Source: Mucilaginibacter cryoferens (GTDB lineage Bacteria; Bacteroidota; Bacteroidia; Sphingobacteriales; Sphingobacteriaceae). From it: DNA of 64,000 bases. Below are positions 1 through 9,332 of the stretch, one piece after another. Below the pieces are notes generated by a model. It saw only the letters and a list, made by a program, of their open reading frames with translations. It did not search any database and had not been told where the DNA came from. Within the stretch, counting starts at the first letter, position 1, and each line of letters opens with the position of its first letter. The stretch spans positions 1 through 64,000 of the forward strand of contig NZ_JACHCR010000013.1 of the NCBI RefSeq assembly GCF_014205845.1. Direction: 5' to 3'. Made by a program: the position numbers and the translations under genes.

Positions 1-142
1 CCGTGGCTCCCGGGTACACGTGCCCCATGCGCTGGGTACCTATAATAGGACGTACGTACGGTACTAATTTCTCGGATGAATGCGTTTGCGCCTGTAAATT
101 AGCTACAGGACTTAAGAGCAGTACTAAAAGTAATTTCTTCAT
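1..142 (-). CDS. GH92 family alpha-mannosidase, N-terminal fragment (cut by window edge)
   Basis: An open frame runs leftward from ATG at 142 out of the window, giving 47 codons. It begins with a signal peptide (MKKLLLVLLL, then a likely cleavage after LQAQ) and continues into PYVRPIIGTQRMGHVYPGAT, which matches the conserved GH92 start (fIGT..GHtyPGA). GH92 enzymes are calcium-dependent exo-alpha-mannosidases that trim high-mannose N-glycans and related mannosides, usually in the periplasm or at the cell surface. The gene starts 17 bases after the stop of the BSP-family peptidase, so it is probably the next gene in the LacI-controlled operon. Substrate linkage cannot be told because the catalytic domain lies outside the window. 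Confidence 0.8.
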   Translation of the reverse strand, partial: MKKLLLVLLLSPVANLQAQTHSSEKLVPYVRPIIGTQRMGHVYPGAT

Positions 143-159
143 TTTACCTTATCAGGAAT

Positions 160-831
160 TTATATAGCTGGGTTTGCAGCGTAAGCAGCCCAAAGTTCAT
201 CAACTGTTTTGCCGGTTTCTTTTTTCCAGCTATCATCAGTAAAAGTATGATCACGTAATTGCTTATCAAATGTTTTTACCAGGTTAGGTTTAACATTTTT
301 TTCTATCCAAATTAAAAAACGGGCGGTAACACGGTAAGCATTATCATAGTTTTGGGTCGATTTAAAGGCAGGTAAAGTCCAGTTTGCACCGGCGTTATCT
401 ACGCCAAATTTGTTACGTGCATAATCTGCAATGCCTTCAGTTAACCATCCCGGCCCGGCACCATCACCGTAACCCTGCACAATGTGCATTACCTCGTGGG
501 TAACTACATCAATATCTTTAGGATGTTTGGTCATGTATTTTGAGCTGAATTTTACCACACCACCACCTGTTTCGGCCACGCCGCCATAAGCAGTGTCAAT
601 TAAAAAAGTTACTTCCTTTAAGGTTTTCTTGTTGTACTCCTTCTCCAACCTGGGGTATACCTCAAAAAAGGTTTCCTCCAATTTAACTATCTCGGCCTTA
701 TCAAAGGCGGCATCCTGGTTTATAACGGTTAGTTTATACCCTTTTTTGTTAAGTACCTCGGTACTCTGCGCATTACTTACAGCGCTAATTGCAAAAATTA
801 AAAATGTGCTCAGAAAAATTACTTTCTTCAT
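160..831 (-). CDS. Secreted basic secretory protein (BSP) family metallopeptidase
   Basis: This 223-residue protein has a type I signal peptide (residues 1-21, ending SNAQ). HEVMH at 112-116 is followed by GWLTEGIADYAR at about 128-139. This spacing and the second motif are the hallmark of the plant and bacterial BSP peptidase family (Pfam PF04450), where the two His and a downstream acidic residue bind zinc. It should be an exported endopeptidase. It lies between another zinc peptidase gene and a GH92 mannosidase start, downstream of susCD, so digestion of protein or glycoprotein at the cell surface is the natural reading. Family assignment is firm; the protein substrate is not known. Confidence 0.85.
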   Translation of the reverse strand: MKKVIFLSTFLIFAISAVSNAQSTEVLNKKGYKLTVINQDAAFDKAEIVKLEETFFEVYPRLEKEYNKKTLKEVTFLIDTAYGGVAETGGGVVKFSSKYMTKHPKDIDVVTHEVMHIVQGYGDGAGPGWLTEGIADYARNKFGVDNAGANWTLPAFKSTQNYDNAYRVTARFLIWIEKNVKPNLVKTFDKQLRDHTFTDDSWKKETGKTVDELWAAYAANPAI

Positions 832-924
832 GGTTTTGTGTATGTATAGTTATTTGTTAATTATAATGTCGCAACGTTTTAATCTTGTTTAATATTAACC
901 CGGCAGTTTAACATAATCTGATTT

Positions 925-1875
925 TTAATAAGTAACACCCGGAAAATCTTTTTTTGCCTGCTCCAGTTGCAGAGCCCAGCTATTACCGTGCTCATCTTTA
1001 TCGCCAAAGGCAGTTAAAGCCAGCGGCGCCAAATCGGCACCGGCCGCGCCACTCCAAAAATGTATAAACTCGCCCAGGTTTAAATCCCTGGAGTATTCGG
1101 GGTAGTTTTGCACACCGTTATTAAACGTGTGCTTAGGAAAGTATTTTGCCAACAGCGTAAAAAAATTATTCAATGCTTTTGTTTGTCCGTGCTGGGTATA
1201 TATTGGTAAAAACCAATCCCTGTACCAATGTGTACCCGCCCGCGGAAAATCATCTGAGGTTGATAATTTCATGTTACTCCAGCGTACTGCATCATCATTA
1301 CGCCCAAGGCCCAGGTAAACATCGTACTGATAAATTTCCATCCATTTGCTATCGTGCCAGATAACAAATGCCGGTGAGCCATGTACGCCTTTTGATGCAC
1401 CTTCTACTATGTGTCCAATTTCGTGGGTAGATAAATCAATGTCGTTACCGGTACCCGCTGTCCAGGCGTTAGGATCGTTAGAACCACAATCTGTTACGTT
1501 ATGATAATCGTGACTGGCATCCATATAAGTTGAAGGGTGCCCACCGCCATATTTACCAGCGTGATAAATTACAAATAACCTCGAATCGGCACCAAAACTG
1601 CCGTACGTTTTTTTGGTATAATCCCAGGCCTGGGCCATATATTTTTTGGGCCAGGTAATATCGGGGTGTACGTCTTTATCATAATAAACTGCAACGCTGG
1701 TATCATAGCTTACTACGTTAAGCAGTTGCACATGTTCAAACCAATGCTCTTGCCATGTAGCCATTGGCGCAGTGGGGTCTATATTTACCGCCGGCGTTTT
1801 GGGTATTGTAACTGTTTTTTTGCTACACCCGGCTATTAAACCAAGCAGGCATAAAAAAAGGAATGTTTGTTTCAT
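925..1875 (-). CDS. Zinc metallopeptidase-like lipoprotein (HEIGH motif)
   Basis: The start at 1875 is chosen because MKQTFLFLCLLGLIAGCSKK is a clean lipoprotein signal with Cys17; an upstream in-frame start at 1917 would bury it. The product is 316 residues. THEIGHIVEGASKG at about 150-163 gives an HExxH zinc site, and Glu180 in KWMEIYQYD could be the third ligand (inference). The sequence is not obviously homologous to the neighbouring BSP peptidase, so the operon carries two distinct zinc peptidases. It is probably anchored at the outer membrane and acts on protein before import. I do not recognise the exact peptidase family. It follows susD after a 12-bp-stem hairpin in the 166-base spacer. 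Confidence 0.7.
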   Translation of the reverse strand: MKQTFLFLCLLGLIAGCSKKTVTIPKTPAVNIDPTAPMATWQEHWFEHVQLLNVVSYDTSVAVYYDKDVHPDITWPKKYMAQAWDYTKKTYGSFGADSRLFVIYHAGKYGGGHPSTYMDASHDYHNVTDCGSNDPNAWTAGTGNDIDLSTHEIGHIVEGASKGVHGSPAFVIWHDSKWMEIYQYDVYLGLGRNDDAVRWSNMKLSTSDDFPRAGTHWYRDWFLPIYTQHGQTKALNNFFTLLAKYFPKHTFNNGVQNYPEYSRDLNLGEFIHFWSGAAGADLAPLALTAFGDKDEHGNSWALQLEQAKKDFPGVTY

Positions 1876-1992
1876 TTTTGATAGATAGGTTATAGTAAGA
1901 TTATACTTTATTAACAACCAGAGCAGATAGCAGGCTCACATGTGTTTTATTTTTAAACGGTTATACTTTACATTATGAATAAAACCGTAATT

Positions 1993-2035
1993 AACCGCCG
2001 GTAACAAAGCAGGGGATATTTTATTACCGGCGGTT
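1993..2035 (-). terminator. Hairpin just after susD (attenuator or partial terminator)
   Basis: Twelve-base arms at 1993-2004 (AACCGCCGGTAA) and 2024-2035 (TTACCGGCGGTT) are perfectly complementary around a 19-base loop. It sits 7 bases past the susD stop. On the minus strand the following bases (TTAATTACGG) are only modestly U-rich, so partial termination or 3'-end protection of susCD mRNA is more likely than a full stop. Confidence 0.55.
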
Positions 2036-2041
2036 TTTATA

Positions 2042-3853
2042 TTACCAACCTGGGTTTTGAACCATGTTATTGTTCTTTAACACCTCATCATTAGGTACCG
2101 GGAACAAATAATCGCGTTCTTTTTTGAATACGCGGGTTTCTAAAAGTGTTTTATTATAAAAACTATTATCGCTTTTGCTCATATCCATACCGAAAAATTG
2201 ACCGGCATCTGTAGTTGCAGCTATTTTCCATCTGCGGGTATCAAAATAACGCACATTTTCAAAAGCCAATTCTACACGACGTTCGTTTTGAATTGCTAAA
2301 CGCATAGCAGCCTGGCCAGCAGGAGCAGGTAATGTTGTGCTACCATACGCCGGAACATCGGCACGTTGACGAATAAGGTTAATGTATTTTAAGATATCTG
2401 CATCGCCAGGGGCCGACTCGTTGAGTGCTTCAGCATAATCCAAATAGATATTAGCGAGCCTTAACATAATTGCACCTCTTGATCCGTCGCTTTGGGTTAC
2501 ATCTTTACGTGGTATGTAACCTGTAGGTGTTACATCTGACGTACTTTGTACACGACCGGAGTTGCCATTGTAAGTAAAATCAGTAATAAGTGTTGAACCC
2601 GTTACCTGGTTTAACCAATAACTTCCATTGTAGGTTACACCCACATAAAAGCGAGGCTCGCGACCTACCCATTGATTATAAGTATTTCTGGCGGCTACGT
2701 CAAAGGGTGCTTTAAAGCTCGAAAAACCACTTGAAACATAACCTGAAGCAGGATCTGTAATAGGCAAACCATTGGCCATAAAATAAGCATCAACCATAGT
2801 TTGTGTTACACCCAATGCCCCTCCACCCTGATTGGCAGAACTTGGAGAAGCCGCTCCAACATGTTTTGGAGTACGGTCATACTGTGTATAACTGCCACTG
2901 TTTGATCTTGCAAAGATCCACTCACTATTCCAGTCTGTAGTTACCACATCGCGGCATGATTTATAGGCAGCAATAAAAGGATCGGGATCTGTTTCCGTAT
3001 AAAGACTATAAGTAGTTGGCACAAATGCATTTATGAACTCCTTGGCAGCAGCAGCAGCGGCAGTCCATTTGGTTACATCAACAGATTGGCTTATTAATGC
3101 TGTACCATCGTGATTTTTTAACGATGCAAAATCAGTATTACCATTATAAAGCGGGCTGGCCTTAAGTAACAAAGCTTCAACCTTATACGCTTTACAAATT
3201 CCGCTTGTGATCCTGCCGTATTGACCTGTTGCCGGAGTTGCTTCTAAATCAGTAGCAGATGCATCAAGTTCAGACACAACATAATCAATCCCTTGGTCAA
3301 AAGGCGTACGGGCCAGTCTTAAATCGACAATAGGCGCATTGATATCCAGCACCTTATCACCCACAATAGGCACCGGACCGTAAGTGCGTAATAGCCAGTA
3401 ATAGTAAAGCGCACGTAAGCCACGTGCTTCAGCTTTATAGGTTTTCTTTAAGTTTACATCTACTTCTACAGGGTTGGCGCTATCAATGTTTTGTATAAAG
3501 TAAGTTGCATTACGGATAGCTATATAATAGTTATTCCAATAAACTGCTACATCACCATCGGTGTTGCTCCAGGTGCTGGCGTTCATGTTATTGCTATAAT
3601 TAAAATCCCAGTTGTATTTAGCTTCGTCAGATGATGCTGTCCACGGTCCAGAATTACTTGTTCCATTGTATCGCTGCGTTAACTCATCGGGTATGGCACT
3701 GTAAATATTAGCTAAAAAATTATCTGTATTGGTTTTAGAAGTAAATATCTTATCTGTTGTGATGATATCATCCGGAACCTGGCTCAGATATTTCTTGCAT
3801 GAACCCAGGCTTAGCGCGAGTACACACAAACTTATATATGTAATTTTTTTCAT
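2042..3853 (-). CDS. SusD/RagB family nutrient-binding outer-membrane lipoprotein
   Basis: This 603-residue protein starts with a lipoprotein signal (Cys19 in LSLGSCKK). It has the SusD layout: an N-terminal helical region with TPR-like packing (KAEARGLRALYYYWLL near 140) and a C-terminal part with NERRVELAFENVRYFDTRRW near 525, both typical of the family. SusD proteins form the surface lid of a SusC transporter and bind the glycan or peptide to be imported. It lies 26 bases downstream of a susC gene. The neighbours (two peptidases and a GH92 mannosidase) suggest a glycoprotein or glycopeptide ligand, an inference from context only. Confidence 0.93.
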   Translation of the reverse strand: MKKITYISLCVLALSLGSCKKYLSQVPDDIITTDKIFTSKTNTDNFLANIYSAIPDELTQRYNGTSNSGPWTASSDEAKYNWDFNYSNNMNASTWSNTDGDVAVYWNNYYIAIRNATYFIQNIDSANPVEVDVNLKKTYKAEARGLRALYYYWLLRTYGPVPIVGDKVLDINAPIVDLRLARTPFDQGIDYVVSELDASATDLEATPATGQYGRITSGICKAYKVEALLLKASPLYNGNTDFASLKNHDGTALISQSVDVTKWTAAAAAAKEFINAFVPTTYSLYTETDPDPFIAAYKSCRDVVTTDWNSEWIFARSNSGSYTQYDRTPKHVGAASPSSANQGGGALGVTQTMVDAYFMANGLPITDPASGYVSSGFSSFKAPFDVAARNTYNQWVGREPRFYVGVTYNGSYWLNQVTGSTLITDFTYNGNSGRVQSTSDVTPTGYIPRKDVTQSDGSRGAIMLRLANIYLDYAEALNESAPGDADILKYINLIRQRADVPAYGSTTLPAPAGQAAMRLAIQNERRVELAFENVRYFDTRRWKIAATTDAGQFFGMDMSKSDNSFYNKTLLETRVFKKERDYLFPVPNDEVLKNNNMVQNPGW

Positions 3854-3879
3854 TTTGTGTTAGTTATACTTTTTATACT

Positions 3880-6800
3880 TTAAAAATTAGCTTGAACGCC
3901 CAGTGTTAATGTTCTTATGTTAGGGTAAGCGGTACCATTGGAGGTGTTAAGCTCCGGGTCCCATAATTTGAAAGGACTCCAGTATAATAGGTTTAAGCCT
4001 TGCATATATACGCGGGAGCTTTTAAGACCAATGTTTTTAAGAAACCCTTTAGGAAGATTATAACCTAAATCGGCCGTTTTTAAACGGATAAAATCGATAT
4101 TTTTAACCCACCATGATGATGCCACCGCGTTGTTTTTATTAGCACTGTTGCCATAAGCCAGGCGAGGGTAAAAAGCATTTGGGTTAGGATTCTCCGGTGT
4201 CCACCTGTCTTCGGCAACCTCAAAAAGGTTACTCCGCTCGGCACCGGTGCTATTGTTAAATGGTATAATACCATCGCCGCTAAGCAACCTATCGGCACCA
4301 GCTACACCCTGGAAGAATACACCGATGTAAAAGTTTTTGTATTGTAAATTGAAACCGATACCGTAAGTTGTTGTAGGCACGTCACCATTACCAATACGCG
4401 TAACGTCATTGGCATCAATTTTACCATCGCCATTTAAATCTTTGTACCTGATATCGCCTGGACGTACTGTACCAAGTGCCGATTGAGATGGAGCAGCATC
4501 AATCTCTGCCTGGTTTTTAAAAAGACCGGTAGCTACGTAACCAAAGGTTGCCAGGTAATTGGTGCCTCGTCTTTCCATATACGGAAAAGGCTGTGGGGCT
4601 TGGTCATTTTCAATAACCTTATCGCGGTTATAAGTAAAGGTACCACGTACATCAAGTGTAAATGCGCCTATTTTGGTAGGGTTAAGCGCTACTGTTGCAT
4701 CAATACCTTTGTTTGTTATGATACCAAGGTTAGCTGTAGGTTGGCTGCTAAGCCCTACAATTGCAGGTAATGAAGCTCGGTCTAAAAACACACCGCTTCT
4801 TCTTTCGTTGAAAAAATCAACAGTTAATGAAAATAATGATCTGAATGCCTGGATCTCTAAACCTAAATCCCTTTTGTGCGATCTTGCCCAGGTTACATCA
4901 GTACCGTAACTGGTAATAGCTGTTCCGCCATATCCCGTATTACCGGCCGAAGTGCCATTACCGAATGTATAACCACTTGCGCCAGTGCTAACTAATGTCA
5001 AATAGCCAAATCGCCTGCCAGTACCGCCAGCTTGCACACCTCCGTCGCCCACAATACCATCAGAATACCTGACCTTTGCAAAATCAATAACGCCTTTTAA
5101 AGGCTCATAAAACTTCTCGTTAGATATTACCCATCCTACGCCAAAAGATGGGAAAAATCCAAACTTTTTAGCGGGTGCAAAGTTTTCAGAACCATTATAA
5201 CCAAAGTTACCTTCGGCAAAATACTTGTTATCATAAGAGTACGTAACCCTGCCAGCCAAACCCTGGCTACGATAAGGAAGAGAGCCGGTTAAATCTGTTG
5301 CCGAATTTAACAGTTGTTCCCTTTGATTAAACAATGCCAATGCGGTTATGTGATTTTTTTTGTCAATATTTTTATCATAATTCAACGATGCCTCGGTATA
5401 GTACTGACGTGTGCCATTAGCATCACCTGTTGGGCTAAAACCAAGTTGATCTGTCCCTTGTTGAATTACATTCAAATTAATTGAGCCATCATCATTATAT
5501 GGGTTACTTCTGTTTATCTGGTACCAACTCCTGGTGCGGGTACGGTTAATGGTATGTGTATTGTAAACATCAAATGAGTACAAGGCGCTAAATGTTAAAC
5601 CGGGAACCCAGAATTTCAAATCCTGTGTTAACCTTGCATTCGACAAAACCTGGTTACTAAAAATATTGGAATATCCGGTTTGTGTGATCTCGGCATATGG
5701 GTTAGGCTGTGCACCGGCCGAACTTACTCCCGGCACCAGGTTGCCCGGGTACATAACCGGGTAAAGTACCGGGTTGGTTTGCATTACATCGGCAAACGCG
5801 CTATTAGGGCTTACACCCGGATAATTGGTATTGGTTATGTAGCCTTGCACACCTAAGTCAAACTTGGTAGTACTTGTCCAGTTCATGGAAACGTTTGATG
5901 TAAAATTATAACGTTTAAACCTTGTGCTTGCATCATAACTTTGTAAGTTGTCCGTTTTCAGCAAACTTTCCTCATCATAATAAGCTCCCGATACATAATA
6001 GGTTGCCGTTTCAGATCCGCCGCGTGCGCTAAAGTTAGCCCGCCTGTTTTGTGCCGTATTGTTAAATAAAGCCTTCATCCAGTCTACGTTAGGGTAAAGG
6101 TTAGGGTCGGCATTTTGGATGGTTGAGTTAATATAATTGTTGCTATACTCTTTAGTTTGACCGCTGGCCAAACGGGCCTCGTTCCTTAGCATCATATATT
6201 GAATACCATCTGTAAGCTCGGGAGTTTTTGTAAACGATGTGATACCCTGGTTGTAATTAAACATTAACACCGGTTTGCTGTTGGTACCTTTTTTAGTGTT
6301 TATCAAAATAACTCCGTTAGCGCCAGATACACCGTATACCGCTGTTGCAGATGCATCCTTCAAAATGGTAAATGAAGAAATATCTTCGGGGTCAAGCCCG
6401 TTAATGTCTCTGCCTTGTACACCGTCGACAATGATCAGCGGAGACGCATTGTTATTAGCGTTGAAAGTAGAGATACCACGAATCCAAAGATCGGCGCCGT
6501 TTTGACCTGGTAAGCCAGATCGCTGCACACCAACCAAACCGCTGATGCGACCTGCAAGCGTTGCGCTTAAATTGGCTACCGGTTGCTTAATATCTTCCAG
6601 ATTAACGGTTGATTGCGCGCCAACAAGGCTTATTTTCTTCTGTTGGCCGTAACCAACAATAGCAACCTCGTTTAAGCTGTTTTCTGCCGCCTGTAAAGAA
6701 ATGGTAATGTTAATTACATCTTTAATTACAGTGCTATAAGTACGATAACCAATATAGGTTACTATTAATGAATCGCCGCGTACTGCATCAATGCTGTACT

Positions 6801-7020
6801 TACCATTAACATCGGTAATGTTTATTTTTTTGGAACGTTGGTTTTTTACACTTACTCCGGGAAGCGGCATGTTAAGCTCATCTTTAACCGTTCCGGTTAT
6901 TTTTAGCGTTTCCTGTGCGTGAGCCTGTATAATAAACGCCATGAATATAAAAGCTATATGCAGGAGTTTATTATTTTTCAACTTGGCAACAAGAAGATTA
7001 AGGAGTCGAATTTTTGACAT
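3880..7020 (-). CDS. SusC/RagA family TonB-dependent outer-membrane transporter
   Basis: The product has 1046 residues. A signal peptide ends near residue 35 (QAHAQ). Next come a carboxypeptidase-regulatory-like beta-sandwich (ITGTVKDELNMPLPGVSV, about 40-115), a plug domain with the SusC signature (LKDASATAVYGVSGANGVI, about 225-243) and a long beta-barrel ending in an aromatic residue (GVQANF). It has no N-terminal STN domain, so it should not signal through an anti-sigma factor; control is presumably by the LacI repressor upstream. It forms the import pore with the SusD encoded next. The 49-base gap to the F5/8-domain gene upstream suggests co-transcription. Confidence 0.95.
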   Translation of the reverse strand: MSKIRLLNLLVAKLKNNKLLHIAFIFMAFIIQAHAQETLKITGTVKDELNMPLPGVSVKNQRSKKINITDVNGKYSIDAVRGDSLIVTYIGYRTYSTVIKDVINITISLQAAENSLNEVAIVGYGQQKKISLVGAQSTVNLEDIKQPVANLSATLAGRISGLVGVQRSGLPGQNGADLWIRGISTFNANNNASPLIIVDGVQGRDINGLDPEDISSFTILKDASATAVYGVSGANGVILINTKKGTNSKPVLMFNYNQGITSFTKTPELTDGIQYMMLRNEARLASGQTKEYSNNYINSTIQNADPNLYPNVDWMKALFNNTAQNRRANFSARGGSETATYYVSGAYYDEESLLKTDNLQSYDASTRFKRYNFTSNVSMNWTSTTKFDLGVQGYITNTNYPGVSPNSAFADVMQTNPVLYPVMYPGNLVPGVSSAGAQPNPYAEITQTGYSNIFSNQVLSNARLTQDLKFWVPGLTFSALYSFDVYNTHTINRTRTRSWYQINRSNPYNDDGSINLNVIQQGTDQLGFSPTGDANGTRQYYTEASLNYDKNIDKKNHITALALFNQREQLLNSATDLTGSLPYRSQGLAGRVTYSYDNKYFAEGNFGYNGSENFAPAKKFGFFPSFGVGWVISNEKFYEPLKGVIDFAKVRYSDGIVGDGGVQAGGTGRRFGYLTLVSTGASGYTFGNGTSAGNTGYGGTAITSYGTDVTWARSHKRDLGLEIQAFRSLFSLTVDFFNERRSGVFLDRASLPAIVGLSSQPTANLGIITNKGIDATVALNPTKIGAFTLDVRGTFTYNRDKVIENDQAPQPFPYMERRGTNYLATFGYVATGLFKNQAEIDAAPSQSALGTVRPGDIRYKDLNGDGKIDANDVTRIGNGDVPTTTYGIGFNLQYKNFYIGVFFQGVAGADRLLSGDGIIPFNNSTGAERSNLFEVAEDRWTPENPNPNAFYPRLAYGNSANKNNAVASSWWVKNIDFIRLKTADLGYNLPKGFLKNIGLKSSRVYMQGLNLLYWSPFKLWDPELNTSNGTAYPNIRTLTLGVQANF

Positions 7021-7069
7021 AATTTCTTTATTTGTTGTGTGAATATTGGGTTGGGTTTATACAGTGTGC

Positions 7070-7633
7070 TTATTTGGTTGTAGTTACAGGATAGTTAACT
7101 ACACGCCACTCGGCCATCTGGAATAATGCGCTTCCGCCATTTGCGGTGATATTCAGCCTGTAATAAGTATAGGATGACGCATTGGTAAAATCATAGGTGT
7201 TTGTTTGCGCACGGGCGGCAAAGGTTTCGCCGGTACGAGTATCCAATACCGTCCATGTTGCACCATCATTTGAGCCGGAAAGGTTCCAATCTTTTGGATC
7301 TCGTGACGGCGAATCATTTGCTGAGGTAAGCGAGTAAGTAGCGATGTGTTGTGCTACTTTAAATTTCAGCTGAATGTAAAAGGTTGGATCGTAGGTAAAA
7401 ATCAAGAACTTTGTGCCGGTATCACCGTCGGTTACTCTTGTTGAGCCTTCGGTTGCATCCGGGCCACCTGTGTTTTCAATATTTGTTGATAATGCCCCCT
7501 GTGCGGTTACGTCTTCCGGATCGGGAGGCAGCAGATCATAATGCCGTACCTTGTCCTTTTTACAGCCCGCGCAAAACATTGCGGCAACACAAAGCATTAA
7601 TAGTACCTGCCTGGTTCGTTTTAATACATTCAT
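7070..7633 (-). CDS. F5/8 type C (discoidin-like) domain lipoprotein
   Basis: The 187-residue product has a lipoprotein-type leader (FCAGC, Cys24). After it comes a single discoidin-type beta-sandwich: VTDGDTGTKFLIF, then YIQLKFKVAQHIATYSLTSANDSPSRDPKDWNLSGSNDG and a C-terminal YYRLNIT segment. F5/8C domains bind glycans and are common in surface glycan-binding proteins of SusCD loci. It is the first gene of the leftward operon, so it is probably a surface ligand-capture protein for the transporter. No catalytic domain is present. Fold and location are well supported; ligand is not known. Confidence 0.8.
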   Translation of the reverse strand: MNVLKRTRQVLLMLCVAAMFCAGCKKDKVRHYDLLPPDPEDVTAQGALSTNIENTGGPDATEGSTRVTDGDTGTKFLIFTYDPTFYIQLKFKVAQHIATYSLTSANDSPSRDPKDWNLSGSNDGATWTVLDTRTGETFAARAQTNTYDFTNASSYTYYRLNITANGGSALFQMAEWRVVNYPVTTTK

Positions 7634-8032
7634 AAGTTGGTGGTTAAGTGTTTAAAAAAATGAATCATATATGTTATTTAGTTAATTGCTGAGATAACAA
7701 AAGGCAAGACCTAAAATTGAGGCAATACTTCACTAACACGATTTAGCAACCGAGCAGTGGCGTATTCACTTACTATTAAGGAATAATTTTATATCAATAA
7801 AAAACAATGGCAAATTGCACGTTACCGCAATCGCGAAAACATCAGAAAAGATCTCGTGAATTGCATCTTAACCCCTCCGGCAAGGCGAAGCATACAAAAC
7901 AAGATTGCAGCCGCTAATTGGCAGCGCCGGATTTAGACATGTAAAATTTAATCATAGGTGGTTTTTATTTAAGTTTTAGAACCATCAATCATCCCTTTGA
8001 AACACAGGAGTAACCGAATTTTATTAAACCAA

Positions 8033-8050
8033 TGATAAAACGTTTTATCA
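8033..8050. promoter_or_regulatory. LacI-family operator O1 (perfect 18-bp palindrome)
   Basis: TGATAAAACGTTTTATCA is a perfect inverted repeat with the central CG typical of LacI-family operators. It lies about 30 bases downstream of the predicted transcription start of the leftward operon and next to lacI. Related sites occur at 8096-8113 (14 of 18 identical) and 9566-9583 (15 of 18 identical). Confidence 0.75.
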
Positions 8051-8083
8051 ACACGCGCACACGTTTTTAACAATAGGATAATT

Positions 8084-8115
8084 CAAATATAATATTAGTA
8101 AAATGTTTTACCAAA
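8084..8115 (-). promoter_or_regulatory. Bacteroidota sigma-A type promoter for the peptidase/susCD operon
   Basis: On the minus strand TTTG (8115-8112), a 20-base spacer and TATATTTG (8091-8084) fit the Bacteroidota -33/-7 consensus TTTG-N19..21-TAnnTTTG. The second LacI-type palindrome lies inside the spacer, so bound repressor would block RNA polymerase directly. Confidence 0.6.
8096..8113. promoter_or_regulatory. LacI-family operator O2 inside the promoter spacer
   Basis: TAGTAAAATGTTTTACCA matches the perfect operator at 8033-8050 at 14 of 18 positions and keeps the AAAA-nG-TTTT core. Its centre is 63 bases from the centre of O1, which is six turns of B-DNA, so both face the same side of the helix. 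Confidence 0.6.
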
Positions 8116-8306
8116 AAAATTCTTCACTTTTTATAATAAACATGAAAAAAATTCGATATCTTCAACAGTAAGTATACAAAATCAAACAAATCAATAACAA
8201 ATGCAGCTATTTTATAAATTATTTTCAACAATAAATTACAAAACTGAAAACTGACAGTTAAAAACCACTAGTCATCACAGAAAATAAACGTATTTGGCGG
8301 AAAGAT

Positions 8307-9332
8307 TTAATTAACTAATGTAGTTGAACCACGCTCAACCAATTGAGCCGGAATCTGAAGTTTAATTTTGGAAATATCGTACTTTTCGTTACTCATTTGG
8401 GATAGTAACACATCAATTGCCGATTTGGCTATTTCATAGGTAGGTTGCCTAACGGTGGTAATACCCGGCGGGTACAAATTAAAAATTTCATTATCATCAA
8501 AACTAATGACGGCCAAATCGGCCGGAATGTTCAGCTTAAGCTCTGTGATACTTTGCAGCCCCATTGTACCCAAATAGTTGGTAGTAAAAAACACCGCGTC
8601 CATTTGCTTTTGCTGTTTCAAAAAAGCTTTTATAGCATCTACCGCTGCTTCCCGCTCCATATCAAAAGGCAATTTAAAGATCATCTTTTTATCATCTTTA
8701 AAACCGGCTGCTTTTAAAGCATCCTTGTACCCCTGCGTTCTATCCTGTAGTTGAATAAGCTCAAGATCGGCCGTAACCAGGCCAATATTTTTGTAGCCCG
8801 AATTTGCCAAAAACTTTACGGCATCATAGGCGCCGTTATAATTATCAACCAGTACATGAGGTATATCCAACCCCGGGAAATAGCCATCTATCAGCACCAC
8901 AGGCTTTTCGTTAGCCACCAGGTTTTGAATTTCTTTCTCCAAACCTTTCATCGGGGTTATAATATAGCCATCAACCAGTTGCTGCGAAAGCATCCGGATA
9001 ACATCTTTCCCTTTTTGAATATTGTTATTGGTACTACAGTAAATAACCCCATAGCCCGCCTTTTCTGCTTCTTCTTCAATTACTTTGGCCATTGCTCCAA
9101 AAAACGGGCCGCCAATTGTTTCAACAATTAGCCCGATAACTTTTGATACTCCTGTGCGTAAACCTACGGCCATACGGTTAGGTTCGTAACCGTTTTGCTG
9201 AGCTACGTCTAATATTTTTTTTGAGATCTCTTTACTTATACGCCCTTTTCCATTTAAAACAAACGATACCGTAGTTATAGAAGTATTGGTAAGTTTTGCA
9301 ATATCTTTTATCGATATTTTTTTGTTCATCAT
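8307..9332 (-). CDS. LacI family transcriptional regulator
   Basis: The 341-residue protein has an N-terminal LacI helix-turn-helix and hinge (ISIKDIAKLTNTSITTVSFVLNGKG, about residues 6-30, then YEPNRMA at about 50-56). A periplasmic-binding-protein-like effector domain follows (VIGLIVETIGGPFFGAMAKVIEE and later LAVISFDDNEIFNLYPPGITTVRQP). It is probably a repressor released by a small sugar or derived metabolite. Palindromes on both sides of the gene, before the leftward susCD operon and before the rightward permease, indicate it controls both arms and perhaps itself. ATG at 9332 or 9329 are both possible starts. The effector is unknown. Confidence 0.92.
   Translation of the reverse strand: MMNKKISIKDIAKLTNTSITTVSFVLNGKGRISKEISKKILDVAQQNGYEPNRMAVGLRTGVSKVIGLIVETIGGPFFGAMAKVIEEEAEKAGYGVIYCSTNNNIQKGKDVIRMLSQQLVDGYIITPMKGLEKEIQNLVANEKPVVLIDGYFPGLDIPHVLVDNYNGAYDAVKFLANSGYKNIGLVTADLELIQLQDRTQGYKDALKAAGFKDDKKMIFKLPFDMEREAAVDAIKAFLKQQKQMDAVFFTTNYLGTMGLQSITELKLNIPADLAVISFDDNEIFNLYPPGITTVRQPTYEIAKSAIDVLLSQMSNEKYDISKIKLQIPAQLVERGSTTLVN

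Larger units (their letters stand above)
7634..8306. promoter_or_regulatory. Control region between lacI and the leftward susCD operon
   Basis: This 673-base AT-rich stretch has no credible gene. It holds a Bacteroidota promoter for the leftward operon (8084-8115) and two LacI-type palindromes, listed separately. The putative transcript would begin near 8077, giving an untranslated leader of roughly 440 bases before the F5/8 gene at 7633. I see no recognised riboswitch in that leader. The remaining sequence shows nothing I can name. Confidence 0.6.

Noticed and set aside
593..892. Rightward 99-residue frame with hydrophobic stretches
   Set aside because: It is antisense to the signal peptide of the BSP peptidase; hydrophobicity comes from the opposite strand.
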